This document shows, in pieces, positions 1-8,805 of a stretch of 40,868 nucleotides of DNA; the first letter of the stretch is position 1, and every line of letters begins with the position of its first letter. Below the pieces are notes generated by a model, which had not been told where the DNA came from, made no database searches, and saw nothing but the letters and a program-made list of their open reading frames with translations. The DNA is from Hyphomicrobiaceae bacterium. GTDB lineage: Bacteria; Pseudomonadota; Alphaproteobacteria; Rhizobiales; Hyphomicrobiaceae. Location: assembly GCA_025359165.1 (NCBI GenBank), contig JANYHG010000175.1, forward strand, positions 1 to 40,868, given 5' to 3'. The position numbers and the translations under genes are program-made.

Positions 1-186
1 CGCGCGCTGCAGATTGCCGGCTGGAGTCCGCATGCCCGCGCCGATATCGAAATCTTCAAACTCATCGAGGCGGATGGCCTGACGCCGCTGTTGATGGTGC
101 TAGCCGATGCCCACAAATCAGAAACCGGCCACGGCCACACCAAGCCCGCTGCAACCGCGCTGCAGACTACCAAGCTGCCGGCGTAA
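1..186 (+). CDS. C-terminal end of an unidentified protein (5' end outside window)
   Basis: An open frame enters from the left edge and runs 61 codons to TAA at 184-186. The visible part reads as an amphipathic segment (ending LTPLLMVLADAHKS) followed by a polar, Thr/Ala/His-rich tail. I do not recognise the family. No start can be chosen because the beginning is missing. The next 101 bases up to the following gene hold no other signal that I can see. Confidence 0.55.
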   Translation, partial: RALQIAGWSPHARADIEIFKLIEADGLTPLLMVLADAHKSETGHGHTKPAATALQTTKLPA

Positions 187-287
187 ACTGCGCCTGTCTT
201 AACCTTGCGCGGCGGCCTGCTGGATATTTCGCCGATGCACATGCAGTATGCCGATCGTGCAACCGTTCTGGGAGGAGACTTCAGCTC

Positions 288-1247
288 ATGTTATATCTAC
301 GTACAAGTATCGCTGCCGCCGTTCTGATATCCGGTTCAGCCTTGGCTCTGGCGCAAACGCCGGCAGCACCGCCACCTGCCGCGCCGCCAGCCGCTGCTGC
401 GCCGCCGGCAGCGACGGCACCACCGCCGCCTGCGGCTACCGCGCCGCTGTTCGCGACCACCAAGGTCGAGGGCACCGACAATGTCTACATCTTCCGCTAT
501 CAGGGGCATCAGTCGATGTTCGTGGTGACGACGGCGGGCGTCATCGTCACCGACCCGATCGGCCTGCGGCGTCCGCAAGCCGTAACGACCTACATCGACG
601 AAATCAAAAAAGTCACGCAACAGCCGATCAAATACGTCGTCTACAGCCACAGCCATTATGATCACATCGCGGGTGGCAAACCGTTCAAAGACCTGGGTGC
701 CAAATTCATCGCGCACAGGAATGCGCGCGCGCAATTGCAACGCTTTCCGCACCCTGACGTGGTGATGCCCGACGAAGTCGTCGGCGATAAACGCGTCCTC
801 CGCCTCGGCACGACGACGCTTGAATTGCTGTATGTCGGGCGCAATCATTCCGACAATTCGCTCGTCATGCGGTTGCCGAAGGAAAAGCTGATCTTCACCG
901 TCGACTTCGTGCCGATCCAAACCCTGCTGTTCCGCAACCTGCCTGATACCGTATCGCCGCCAGAGTGGGAGAAATCGCTTGGTCGCGTGCTCGCTCTCGA
1001 CTGGGATCGCATGATTCCCGGTCATCCCTACGCGGGCGGTCGGCTTGGCACCAAACAAGATGTCAAAGACCTCGTCGGCTACATGCAAGACCTCTCGGCA
1101 GAAGTCAAAAAGGCTGCCGAGGAAGGCAAGTGCACCGATACCGCGATGAAAGACATCAAGCTGCCGAAGTACGAAAAATGGGGCAACTACGCCACGTTCC
1201 TACCCAGCAACGTCGAGCGGTATTGCTATTTGAACAACGGCAACTGA
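288..1247 (+). CDS. Secreted metallo-beta-lactamase-fold hydrolase
   Basis: A 319-residue protein with a signal peptide (residues 1 to about 23, ending LALAQ) and then a Pro/Ala-rich linker (about 24-54), so it probably works in the periplasm. The metal-binding signature HSHYDH is at 121-126. The other expected ligands are visible as His187 (GRNHSDNS), Asp206 (TVDF) and His246 (PGHP), so the dinuclear metal site looks complete. The ATG at 288 is preceded by GGAGGAG at 271-277 with good spacing, which decides the start over in-frame or overlapping alternatives. It is a single gene, convergent with the CNNM gene. The fold covers lactamases, lactonases, phosphodiesterases and thiol hydrolases. 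The substrate cannot be told from sequence, and beta-lactam hydrolysis should not be assumed. Confidence 0.85.
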   Translation: MLYLRTSIAAAVLISGSALALAQTPAAPPPAAPPAAAAPPAATAPPPPAATAPLFATTKVEGTDNVYIFRYQGHQSMFVVTTAGVIVTDPIGLRRPQAVTTYIDEIKKVTQQPIKYVVYSHSHYDHIAGGKPFKDLGAKFIAHRNARAQLQRFPHPDVVMPDEVVGDKRVLRLGTTTLELLYVGRNHSDNSLVMRLPKEKLIFTVDFVPIQTLLFRNLPDTVSPPEWEKSLGRVLALDWDRMIPGHPYAGGRLGTKQDVKDLVGYMQDLSAEVKKAAEEGKCTDTAMKDIKLPKYEKWGNYATFLPSNVERYCYLNNGN

Positions 1248-1276
1248 GTCTGAGGCCAGACCCTTACGCGCTGCGC

Positions 1277-1307
1277 CGAACGCCGGCCGGGACGAGGCCG
1301 GCGTTCG
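1277..1307. terminator. Perfect 12-bp hairpin between convergent genes
   Basis: The arms CGAACGCCGGCC (1277-1288) and GGCCGGCGTTCG (1296-1307) are perfect reverse complements around a 7-base loop. The hairpin sits between the stop of the metallo-hydrolase (1247) and the stop of the opposing CNNM gene (1311). Neither side has a T-tract, so it may stop transcription weakly or protect 3' ends in both directions. Confidence 0.6.
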
Positions 1308-1310
1308 CGA

Positions 1311-2654
1311 TCATCCCGCATCCATCGCGCCGGTATCGCTGGCGTTGGGGCCGCGCGCCGACGATCGACCGGGTGTCGCCGGCACGACCGGAGCCAACGG
1401 TCTTATGCGCAGCGCCGTGATGCGGTTGCGTGTCTTGCGCAACACTTCGAAGCGATAGCCGTAAAAGGTGAAGGCCTGCCCAGGTTCAGGAATCGTTTCG
1501 GCTTCGTGGATGACGAGGCCGGCGACGGTGGTGGCTTCGTCGTCCGGTAGCGACCAGTTCATGTGCCGATTGAGATCGCGCACCGGCACACTTCCGTCGA
1601 CGTTGACGGAGCCATCCACCTGCGGCCGGATCGCCGACTCGAGGGTGTCGTGTTCGTCGCGGATCTGGCCGACGATCTCCTCCAGAATATCCTCGAGCGT
1701 CACGACACCCTGCACGGTGCCATACTCGTCGACGACCAGCGCCATCTGCGCCTTGCGTTTGAGGAATGCGGTGAGCTGGTCGCGCGCACGCGTCGTCTCG
1801 GGCACGAACCACGGCGGCTGCGCCAAATCGGCAAGCTTCAAGGCGGCGGGATCGAAATTGTTCTCGGCGAGGGCCGCGAGCAGATCTTTGGTGTTGAGGA
1901 TGCCGACGATATTTTCGGTGTTCTCGCGCCACAGCGGCACGCGGGTGAACTGACTTTTCAACACGTCCGCGATGACCTTGGTCGTGGGCTCGTCGATGTC
2001 GGCGGATTCCATCTTGGTGCGATGGATCATGATGTCGGACACATCGAGATCGCCGAGATCGAGCACGCCACCAAGCATTTCGGCGTCGTGGCGGGCGACC
2101 GTACCTTCTTTGGTCTGTAGCTCGATGGTGCCGCGGATCTCTTCGCGCGCCGCCAGGATGTTGGCGGCGTCGTCTTTCGTCGAAGGCGTCAGCGCCAACA
2201 GCAGACGCACGATGACCTGGACGGTGCTGGTCAGCGGCGTCAAGATCCAGATGAAAACCCGCATGATCGGTGCCAGTCGCAACGCGGTGCCGTCGGCCCA
2301 GGCCAACGCGTAGGTCTTCGGCAGCACAGCGGAGAAAATGACGATCAAAATAGTGAGAATGGCTGTCGCATAGACCACGCCGACATCGCCGACCAACGTG
2401 ATGGCGAGGCTCGACGCGAGAGATGCCGCGAGCACGTCGACGAGCGTGTTGCCGAGCAGGACCGCGCCCAGCAGCCGCTCCGGATTGCCCATCAGGCGGT
2501 TGACGAGTTTGGCGCGCACATCGCCCTCCTCGGCCAGCTGATGCATGCGGGCCTTGGACGATGCGGTCAGCGACGTCTCGCTCGCATTGAAGAAGGCCGA
2601 CAACACCAGCAGCACCACGATGGCGACCAGGATCACGCCGATTTCGAGTGTCAT
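1311..2654 (-). CDS. CNNM/CorC-HlyC family membrane protein with CBS pair (hemolysin-related)
   Basis: A 447-residue protein. An N-terminal DUF21/CNNM membrane domain (about residues 1-190) opens with a hydrophobic helix and the motif FFNASETSLTASSKAR. A CBS-domain pair (about 205-330) and a C-terminal CorC_HlyC domain (about 345-430, with VDEYGTVQGVVTLEDILEE just before it) follow. The family is linked to divalent-cation, mainly Mg2+, transport or its regulation; the older hemolysin name is historical. Its ATG overlaps the aroB stop by four bases (ATGA, 2651-2654), so translation is probably coupled to aroK-aroB. This gene order is common in alphaproteobacteria. Ion specificity cannot be read from the sequence. 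Confidence 0.88.
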   Translation of the reverse strand: MTLEIGVILVAIVVLLVLSAFFNASETSLTASSKARMHQLAEEGDVRAKLVNRLMGNPERLLGAVLLGNTLVDVLAASLASSLAITLVGDVGVVYATAILTILIVIFSAVLPKTYALAWADGTALRLAPIMRVFIWILTPLTSTVQVIVRLLLALTPSTKDDAANILAAREEIRGTIELQTKEGTVARHDAEMLGGVLDLGDLDVSDIMIHRTKMESADIDEPTTKVIADVLKSQFTRVPLWRENTENIVGILNTKDLLAALAENNFDPAALKLADLAQPPWFVPETTRARDQLTAFLKRKAQMALVVDEYGTVQGVVTLEDILEEIVGQIRDEHDTLESAIRPQVDGSVNVDGSVPVRDLNRHMNWSLPDDEATTVAGLVIHEAETIPEPGQAFTFYGYRFEVLRKTRNRITALRIRPLAPVVPATPGRSSARGPNASDTGAMDAG

Positions 2655-3805
2655 CTTCGAGCTTGTCTTTCGCGGTTGCCGCTTGCGGGCAATTTCAGTT
2701 CACGTTGCAGGAATTTTTCGACGGCATCCGGCGTCACGTCGCGGCTGACGAACGACTGGCCGATGCCGCGCAACAAAATGAATGTCATCTGTCCATCGCG
2801 GACTTTTTTGTCCTGCGCCATCAGCGCCAGCAGCGTGGCCACGGCGGGCCGATCGGCACCTGATATATCGGCGATCACAGTGGGCAAGCCGACGTCGGCC
2901 AGATGACGTGCGACCCGCTCGGCCATGCCGGGGGCGCACAGACCTTCGGCCTCAGAGAACCTGAACGCCTGCGCCATGCCGATCGCCACCGCCTCGCCGT
3001 GCAACAGCCGGTCCGAATAGCCGGCCCAGGCTTCGAGCGCATGACCGAAGGTGTGGCCCAAATTGAGCAGCATGCGATCGCCTTGTTCGGTTTCGTCGCG
3101 CGCGACGACGGCGGCTTTGGCGGCGACGCTGGTTTCGACCGCCGCGGCGATGGCTGCGGGATCGTTTCCGAACACCGGACGCCAGCCCTGTTCGAGCCGC
3201 TCGAAGAACGCCAGGTCGCCGAGCAGACCGTACTTGACCACTTCGGCATATCCGGCCCGCATCTGGCGCGCTGGCAGCGTTGCGAGCGTATCGATATCGG
3301 CCAGAACAAGCGCCGGCTGATGGAAGGCACCAACGAGATTTTTGCCGTGGGCGGTATTGATGCCCGTCTTGCCGCCGACGGAACTGTCGACCTGTGCCAG
3401 CAGCGACGTCGGGATCTGCACGAAACGTACGCCCCGTCGCAGAATGGCCGCCGCAAAGCCGGTGAGATCGCCAATCACACCGCCGCCAAGGGCAACGATC
3501 ACGTCACCACGTTCGACGCCCAGCGCCAACAGCCGATCACAGAGCTCATCCAGGCGAGCGAACGATTTGGTCTGTTCACCGGGCGGCAACACGATGCTGC
3601 CACGGCAGCGGTCGCCGAGACTCTCGATGACGGTGCCGAGATGGTGCGCTGCTACGTTTTCGTCAGTGACGACGGCGACACGTGCACGGCCGAAGTGATC
3701 GGCCAAAAGCTGGCCCGATCGCGCGAGCAGGCCGCTACCGACCATGACCTCGTAGCTGCGGTCGCCGAGCGCAACCGGGATCTTCCGCGTCGAAGTTCTG
3801 GTCAT
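2651..3805 (-). CDS. aroB: 3-dehydroquinate synthase
   Basis: A 384-residue enzyme that converts DAHP to 3-dehydroquinate, the second step of the shikimate pathway, using NAD+ and a divalent metal in the cytosol. Family marks are PPGEQTK (74-80), the dinucleotide segment ALGGGVIGDLTGF (about 105-117) and DSSVGGKTGIN (140-150). The expected zinc ligands are Glu188 (GYAEVVK), His251 (LGHTFGHALE) and His269 (LLHGEAVA). Length is normal. Start and stop both lie in ATGA overlaps, with aroK upstream (3802-3805) and the CNNM gene downstream (2651-2654), which marks a tightly coupled operon. Confidence 0.96.
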   Translation of the reverse strand: MTRTSTRKIPVALGDRSYEVMVGSGLLARSGQLLADHFGRARVAVVTDENVAAHHLGTVIESLGDRCRGSIVLPPGEQTKSFARLDELCDRLLALGVERGDVIVALGGGVIGDLTGFAAAILRRGVRFVQIPTSLLAQVDSSVGGKTGINTAHGKNLVGAFHQPALVLADIDTLATLPARQMRAGYAEVVKYGLLGDLAFFERLEQGWRPVFGNDPAAIAAAVETSVAAKAAVVARDETEQGDRMLLNLGHTFGHALEAWAGYSDRLLHGEAVAIGMAQAFRFSEAEGLCAPGMAERVARHLADVGLPTVIADISGADRPAVATLLALMAQDKKVRDGQMTFILLRGIGQSFVSRDVTPDAVEKFLQRELKLPASGNRERQARR

Positions 3806-4410
3806 GACTGGGCATCCGGCGCGTTGTGCGAGAAATACTCGTGCAGCGATTCTATCACTTTTGCGGCCATGGCATCGTGGGTGATGTCCTGACTTTCGAC
3901 TGTCACGTGGGCTTTTTCGTAAATCGGGTAGCGGGCGGTCATGAACCCGCGCATGACCGCCTCGGGGTCGGCGGCCTGCAAGAGCGGACGGTTGGAACGT
4001 TTAAGGACCCGCCGCATCAGCATCGGCAATTCGGCTTTGAGCCAGACCGCAACACCGCAATCGGCAATGGCCGCTCTGGTTTCAGCATTAATGTACGCGC
4101 CGCCGCCGGTCGCCAGAACCTGCGGCGCCGAACGCAGCAGGCGCGCGATGACCCGTCGCTCGCCGTCGCGGAAATAGGCTTCGCCATGCTCGTCGAAAAT
4201 CTCCTTGATCGTTCGGCCGGCGGCTTGCTCGATCGCTTCGTCGGCATCCACGAAGGGCAGGCCGAGTTGTAGCGCCGTGCGGCGACCGACCGAAGTCTTT
4301 CCGCACCCCATCAGCCCGACCATGACGATGTTGCGGCGACCAAGAGCTTCGCGGACCTGGGCAGCCAATGGGCTGCGCGGCTCGGAAGCGGGTGGAGAGT
4401 CGGCATGCAT
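3802..4410 (-). CDS. aroK: Shikimate kinase
   Basis: A 202-residue kinase that phosphorylates shikimate with ATP. The Walker A motif GLMGCGKTSVG is at 32-42, the shikimate-binding VDADEAIE follows at about 54-61, and the GGGAYI segment and the lid arginines (KRSNRPLL) are present. There is an N-terminal extension of about 25 residues before the first beta strand (NIVMVGLMG), which is common in alphaproteobacterial AroK. It is the first gene of the aroK-aroB-CNNM operon, and its stop overlaps the aroB start. The upstream region (4411-4571) is shared with a divergent gene set. Confidence 0.95.
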   Translation of the reverse strand: MHADSPPASEPRSPLAAQVREALGRRNIVMVGLMGCGKTSVGRRTALQLGLPFVDADEAIEQAAGRTIKEIFDEHGEAYFRDGERRVIARLLRSAPQVLATGGGAYINAETRAAIADCGVAVWLKAELPMLMRRVLKRSNRPLLQAADPEAVMRGFMTARYPIYEKAHVTVESQDITHDAMAAKVIESLHEYFSHNAPDAQS

Positions 4411-4492
4411 GGACGTACGTAACCCTTGGTAGTCACCGAAAGGCTTATGCCCCGGTTATTTATGCCGTGTCGTGAGTTGCGCACACGCAGAT

Positions 4493-4522
4493 TTGGGCGA
4501 AGTCCTGTTTCTGGGTCATAAT
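4493..4522 (+). promoter_or_regulatory. Possible sigma-70-type promoter for the small membrane protein/xerD genes
   Basis: TTGGGC (4493-4498), an 18-base spacer and CATAAT (4517-4522) lie about 50 bases before the ATG at 4572, in the divergent gap after aroK. The match is partial and comes from reading alone. Confidence 0.3.
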
Positions 4523-4571
4523 GGTGCCCGGTTCTAGCCCCTACATACCGCCTAGAGACACGGAACGCTAC

Positions 4572-4715
4572 ATGCCGAGCCTGTTCAGATTTGTCCTCGT
4601 GTTAGGGTTCGCGGTGGGGTTGGTAACCGGTGGACTGTTTGTCCTGTCGGAGTACTTCGAGCCGTCGCAACGGGAAATCCGCGCGACGGTGTCAGGCGTC
4701 AAAGTGCGGCAATAG
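4572..4715 (+). CDS. Small conserved single-span membrane protein
   Basis: A 47-residue protein with one hydrophobic helix (RFVLVLGFAVGLVTGGLFVL) followed by a short polar tail (EYFEPSQREIRATVSG). An earlier in-frame start at 4521 would add 17 polar residues ahead of the helix; the ATG at 4572 gives the usual compact form. Small proteins with a helix and an EP..RE tail are, from memory, common between aroK and xerD in alphaproteobacteria and are sometimes mislabelled as histidine kinases. The function is unknown. It is divergent from aroK and precedes a secreted protein and xerD on the same strand. Confidence 0.65.
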   Translation: MPSLFRFVLVLGFAVGLVTGGLFVLSEYFEPSQREIRATVSGVKVRQ

Positions 4716-4769
4716 CAGTATTTTCCGGGTCATGCCGTAACGCGTTGACCGGCAGCGAGGACGTCCGGA

Positions 4770-6686
4770 ATGAAGAAGATGTGGCAGTCCGTGGCGTCGC
4801 TGACGTTGATGGCGGCCGTAGTTTCAGTGGTGCCGGGCGAGGCGCAGGAGGCCTGGAACCCGTTTCGAGAGAAGGACGAGGCCGCACGCCGCTCGCGCCG
4901 CGCTGCCGAACCTCCCCAACCGACGCTGTCGCCGATGGACGGCGTTTTCCACAACAATAGCGGGTCGCGGGTGGCAGTCCCACCAGCGGGGCAATCGGGA
5001 GGGCAACCGGGCTTCGGCTCGGCGTACCCTGGAAGCGATGCGCCGCCTGAATACGCGCGCGCAGCCGCTGGCTCGCAACCCGGACCCCAGTTCGGATCCC
5101 AGTTCGGATCCCAGTTCGGATCCCAGTTCGGATCGATGGGAGCGGCGCGAGAGGCGTCCAATGCGTCCAAAATCGAACGCCTCGAACTGGAGCCGGCGCT
5201 GACCACCGATGGTAGCGGGCTGCCGCTCGATGCCTGGCGGGGGCTCGACGTCAAAGCGGTCGAAGAGATTTTCGCTGGCCTGTCGATGCCGCCCAAGTCG
5301 GCGGCCTTACATGCGCTGTGGCAGCGCTTACTGAGCGCCTCCGCCGATGCGCCCGCCGGGGGGCAGACGCCTGCGCATTTCGATGCCGTTCGCCTCGAGG
5401 CGCTATATCGCTCAGGCCTGATCGGTGCCATGGGCGCCCGGCTGGACGCGACATCGCCCGACGATCCGATTTTTCAGTCGTTCGCGCTGCGCCGCGATCT
5501 GGCGATCGGCAAACGCGAAGCCGCCTGCCAGACGACCAAGGGGCTGATGGGCCGACGCGCCGATCTGCCGAAACAAATCAGCGGGGAGTTGCATCTGCTG
5601 GCGGGCTATTGCGCGGCGGTGGCGAGCAATCCCGGCGGCGCGGGGGTGGCGGCCGATCTCGCACGCGAGGAAAGCGTCGACGCTCCGGTCGCGCTGGCGG
5701 CACTCGACGCCCTGGCGGGTCACGGCAAAGCTCCGTTGACGCCACCAAAACAAGTGCGCGTTCTCGACTATCGCCTGCTCGAACTGTTGGGCCCGGTCGC
5801 GCCGGAGCAGGTCATCGACCGGGCGGAGCCGGCCTTGGTCGCAGCCCTTGCATTGCAGGAGACCGCTGAACCGCGGGTGCGGGTGGCCGCTGCGGAAGCG
5901 GCAGCACGCCTGTGGGCGATCGACGCCGAGCAGTTGGCGGCGGCTTATCGCGCAGCCAGCGAAGGCGCGGATGATCCCGCGCTGCGACGCGCGGAATCCA
6001 TTCGTCAGATTGCCGCCGAGACGGCCGCGCCGCGCAAATTGCAACTGATGCGCTCGGCCCTCGACGATGCGCGGCAGAAGGGTTTGTATCTGCCGATGGC
6101 GCGCGTGCTCGGGCCGATGCTGGCTAACGTGACGCCGTCACCGGATGTGCGTGCAAACGTCGACACCGCGATCGAAATCGCGATTGCTGCCGGCGACACG
6201 CGGCGCGCGCGGGAGTTCGCGAATTCGGCCGGAGCGCGTCATTGGCTGGCGCTGATCGACATCGGCGAGCCGGGACTGAGCGAGGAAAGCCGCGAGCGCA
6301 ATCTGGAAGCGCTGGACGACATGGTGAAGCGCGGACGATTTTCGGCTGATCTTTTGCATCGGCTCGCGACGGTCCTGGACGCGACCGACGTGAACGTTCC
6401 GATCCCTCTGTGGGAAGCGGCGAGCCGTACGCCGCAACCGTCGATGGGCTATCTGCCCGACACCGGCGTGCTGGCACAGCTGCAGGATGCTGCGAAAAAG
6501 AAGGACCAAGCCCGTACCATTCTGCTGTCGCTGCGCGCGTTCGGGCCGGTGGGTGCCGACGGTGTGCATCTGATCGCTTTGGGCGATACGATCCGCGCGC
6601 TCCGCCGGAGTGGGCTTGATCGGGACGCACGCGCCCTCGGCGTCGAAGCGCTGCTCGCACAGTGGCCGCGCAGCGGTGGCGCATGA
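4770..6686 (+). CDS. Exported protein of unknown function, Ala-rich helical repeats
   Basis: A 638-residue protein that starts with a signal peptide (MKKMWQSVASLTLMAAVV..., likely cut after GEAQ). A disordered Pro/Gly/Ser-rich region (about 25-130) follows and includes four QFGS units. The rest (about 130-638) is Ala/Leu/Arg-rich and looks like an all-helical solenoid. GAGGA at 4757-4761 sits eight bases before the ATG. The stop overlaps the xerD start by four bases (6683-6686), so the two are translationally linked. I recognise no named domain. A role beside xerD in cell-envelope or division processes would be inference from position only. Confidence 0.8.
   Translation: MKKMWQSVASLTLMAAVVSVVPGEAQEAWNPFREKDEAARRSRRAAEPPQPTLSPMDGVFHNNSGSRVAVPPAGQSGGQPGFGSAYPGSDAPPEYARAAAGSQPGPQFGSQFGSQFGSQFGSMGAAREASNASKIERLELEPALTTDGSGLPLDAWRGLDVKAVEEIFAGLSMPPKSAALHALWQRLLSASADAPAGGQTPAHFDAVRLEALYRSGLIGAMGARLDATSPDDPIFQSFALRRDLAIGKREAACQTTKGLMGRRADLPKQISGELHLLAGYCAAVASNPGGAGVAADLAREESVDAPVALAALDALAGHGKAPLTPPKQVRVLDYRLLELLGPVAPEQVIDRAEPALVAALALQETAEPRVRVAAAEAAARLWAIDAEQLAAAYRAASEGADDPALRRAESIRQIAAETAAPRKLQLMRSALDDARQKGLYLPMARVLGPMLANVTPSPDVRANVDTAIEIAIAAGDTRRAREFANSAGARHWLALIDIGEPGLSEESRERNLEALDDMVKRGRFSADLLHRLATVLDATDVNVPIPLWEAASRTPQPSMGYLPDTGVLAQLQDAAKKKDQARTILLSLRAFGPVGADGVHLIALGDTIRALRRSGLDRDARALGVEALLAQWPRSGGA
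5088..5135 (+). repeat. Four tandem 12-bp units in coding sequence (QFGS x4)
   Basis: The unit CAGTTCGGATCC occurs three times exactly (5088-5123) and a fourth time with the last base changed (5124-5135). It encodes Gln-Phe-Gly-Ser four times in the disordered part of the exported protein. Because the period is a multiple of three, copy-number change by slippage would keep the frame. Confidence 0.95.
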
Positions 6687-7648
6687 CACTGCGGGAGGAA
6701 AACGATACCGAGGCATCGGCGCATCTGCAGGCTTATCTCGAGATGCTGCAAGCCGAGCGCGGGGCGTCACAGAATACGATCGATGCCTATCGGCGCGACA
6801 TCGAGGACTTTCTCGGTTTCATCGCCGCCGATCGCCTGGATCTCGACGCGGTGCAGCGGCGACACGTGGCGAGCTACCTCGAGGGATTGGGCCGTCAGGG
6901 GCTGGCACCTGCGTCACGGGCGCGGCGGTTGTCGGCGTTGCGGCAGTTCTCGAAGTTTCTGGTTGCGAGCGAGGTCATCGACGAAGATGCTTTCGAACTG
7001 GTGCGCGGGCCTAAAAAAACGCGTGCGCTGCCAAAAATCCTGTCCATCGCGGATGTCGACCGGTTGCTTGCAACCGCCGCCGAGCGGGTGACCGCAGCGG
7101 CGGACGCCACCGACGTCTTGCGCGCCTTACGGCTGCTGGCGCTGCTCGAAGTGCTGTATGCGACCGGGCTTCGCGTCAGCGAACTGGTGACGTTGCCGCG
7201 CAGCGTGCTGGCTGGCGACGGCCGTGTCATGACGATAAAAGGCAAAGGTGGACGCGAGCGGCTGGTGCCGTTGACGGGACCGGCGGTCGCAGCATTGCAG
7301 CGGTTTCTCGCGGCAACAGAGGCGCGCGCCGGGATATCCCTGGCGACCGGGGCGAGCCGGCACTATCTGTTTGCGTCGCGCGGGGCGGAGGGACATTTGA
7401 CGCGGCAGCGGCTGGGGCAGGATCTGAAGGATCTCGCACTTGAAGCCGGGCTCGATCCGGCGAAAGTGTCGCCGCATGTGCTTCGCCACGCCTTCGCATC
7501 GCATCTTCTCGACCGTGGTGCCGATCTTCGTGTGGTGCAGCAATTGCTCGGCCACGCCGACATTTCCACCACGCAGATCTACACGCACGTGTTGCAGGAG
7601 CGGCTGAAACACCTCGTCTTTACCCATCATCCGCTGGCGAAGGGTTGA
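6683..7648 (+). CDS. xerD: Tyrosine recombinase XerD
   Basis: A 321-residue recombinase that, with XerC, resolves chromosome dimers at dif near the division septum. The N-terminal SAM-like core-binding domain spans about 10-100 and the catalytic domain about 115-315. The full active set is present: Arg164 (ATGLRVSEL), Lys188 (IKGKGGRER), His265 and Arg268 (SPHVLRHAFASHLL), His291 (LLGHADISTTQIYTHV) and Tyr300. I chose the ATG at 6683, which overlaps the upstream stop as ATGA, over a GTG at 6662 that would add seven residues. It is convergent with the next gene, with four bases between the stops. XerC and XerD are hard to tell apart; the neighbourhood favours XerD. Confidence 0.92.
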   Translation: MTLREENDTEASAHLQAYLEMLQAERGASQNTIDAYRRDIEDFLGFIAADRLDLDAVQRRHVASYLEGLGRQGLAPASRARRLSALRQFSKFLVASEVIDEDAFELVRGPKKTRALPKILSIADVDRLLATAAERVTAAADATDVLRALRLLALLEVLYATGLRVSELVTLPRSVLAGDGRVMTIKGKGGRERLVPLTGPAVAALQRFLAATEARAGISLATGASRHYLFASRGAEGHLTRQRLGQDLKDLALEAGLDPAKVSPHVLRHAFASHLLDRGADLRVVQQLLGHADISTTQIYTHVLQERLKHLVFTHHPLAKG

Positions 7649-7652
7649 GTTG

Positions 7653-8576
7653 TTATCCAGCCAGCGCGATTTCGTAGGCTTGGGTATTGGTGGCGGCGAT
7701 GCGGAAGATGGGATTGGGGACGCCGTGACGGGCAGCTTTTTCGGCGAGGTAGCCGAGAATGTGCGCGCCCTCGGTACGGCCGCCGCGCTCCATGTCGCGG
7801 AGCATCGAGGCTTTGTAGGTGCTGCCGGCGGCACCGAAAACTTTCAGATAATCCTGGATCATCGGCTCGGGGATCGGATAGCCCTCGGCACTGGCGATGG
7901 CGGCGATGCTGCGCAGCGTGCTCTCGATCAACCAGGGGCCGTCGGCAGTCTGATTAACGATGCCGATCGCCTGCCGCGTCAATGACGTGACGCTGGCGAC
8001 GGTGCCGAGATGGACGAGCTTGCGCCAGAGCTGAAACGCGATGTCCGGTACCGCCTGAGCGCGTACCTGCGGTGTTGGAAACAAGGCTGCGAGCTCGACG
8101 ACGCGCTGGCTCATCCGACCGTCGAGCTCGCCGAACACGATCTCGTTCCAGTCGCCCATGGTGAGGATGGTGCCGTCGGGTTTAAGCGTCGCCTGGATCT
8201 TGGCCAGACCGGCGATCACCCTGCTGGTGCCGAACTCTGCAACGAGCCGGTCGATATGCTTCATGCCGTTGAGAATTGGCAGCACGGCAGTGGCCGGACC
8301 CATGGCCGGACGGATGGCGTCGATAGCGCTGTCGAGATCGTAGGCTTTCGCGGTGAGGAGAACGATATCGTAAGACGCGTCGGTGAGCGCATCGCGCGTC
8401 ATGGCGTGCACACGGCGGGCGAGTGCGCCTACCGGGCTTTCGATCCTGAGGCCGTCACGGTCGAGTGCAGCTTTCCGCTCCGGCCGGACCAGGAAAACAA
8501 CTTCGGCGCCGTTCTGGGCCAGCCAGCCACCGAAGTAGCCGCCGAGCGCGCCGGCGCCGAGTATGAGGATCTTCAT
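7653..8576 (-). CDS. Ketopantoate reductase family (PanE/ApbA) oxidoreductase
   Basis: A 307-residue NADPH-dependent reductase-like protein. The N-terminal Rossmann fold shows GAGALGGYFG (7-16); NGM(K) and the segment LWRKLVHLG, which carries the likely catalytic lysine, follow, then the helical C-terminal domain. True PanE reduces 2-dehydropantoate in pantothenate and CoA synthesis, but this family has many paralogues of unknown substrate. A second one lies at 13710-14633, so at least one is probably not PanE. It may be co-transcribed with a small gene that ends 68 bases upstream. Confidence 0.85.
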   Translation of the reverse strand: MKILILGAGALGGYFGGWLAQNGAEVVFLVRPERKAALDRDGLRIESPVGALARRVHAMTRDALTDASYDIVLLTAKAYDLDSAIDAIRPAMGPATAVLPILNGMKHIDRLVAEFGTSRVIAGLAKIQATLKPDGTILTMGDWNEIVFGELDGRMSQRVVELAALFPTPQVRAQAVPDIAFQLWRKLVHLGTVASVTSLTRQAIGIVNQTADGPWLIESTLRSIAAIASAEGYPIPEPMIQDYLKVFGAAGSTYKASMLRDMERGGRTEGAHILGYLAEKAARHGVPNPIFRIAATNTQAYEIALAG

Positions 8577-8644
8577 GATGTATCGTCCGCTGCCAAAAGT
8601 GAGAGCCCACCTTTAACACGCCGGACGCGGTGGCAAAGTCGAGA

Positions 8645-8776
8645 TCAGAACCCGCGTGCGCCAACCGCAGACGAGGTCAGGGCGCGGTCCAGGCCAAGCA
8701 AAAAGCGCTTGAACCAAGTGGCCCGAACAGTCTGTGCACTGCGGTCGAAGTCCGTGGAAATGGTAGCAGAAGCCAT
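8645..8776 (-). CDS. Possible small protein of 43 residues
   Basis: A short frame with GGAGAG (8783-8788) six bases before ATG 8776. A second ATG at 8782 abuts the Shine-Dalgarno sequence and is less likely. The product is polar with a basic, aromatic centre (TWFKRFLLGLDRAL). It has no signal peptide and matches no family I know. It lies upstream of the reductase-like gene on the same strand and fills much of the 354-base gap before hslO. The ribosome site is the main support. Confidence 0.4.
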   Translation of the reverse strand: MASATISTDFDRSAQTVRATWFKRFLLGLDRALTSSAVGARGF

Positions 8777-8805
8777 GGTCATCTCTCCGTCTGAGTTTCT
8801 GATAT

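Noticed and set aside
336-1088. Long minus-strand frame inside the metallo-hydrolase gene
   Set aside because: Antisense frame in high-GC coding DNA; the Arg/His-rich product has no domain, and the plus frame has signal peptide, ribosome site and active-site motifs.
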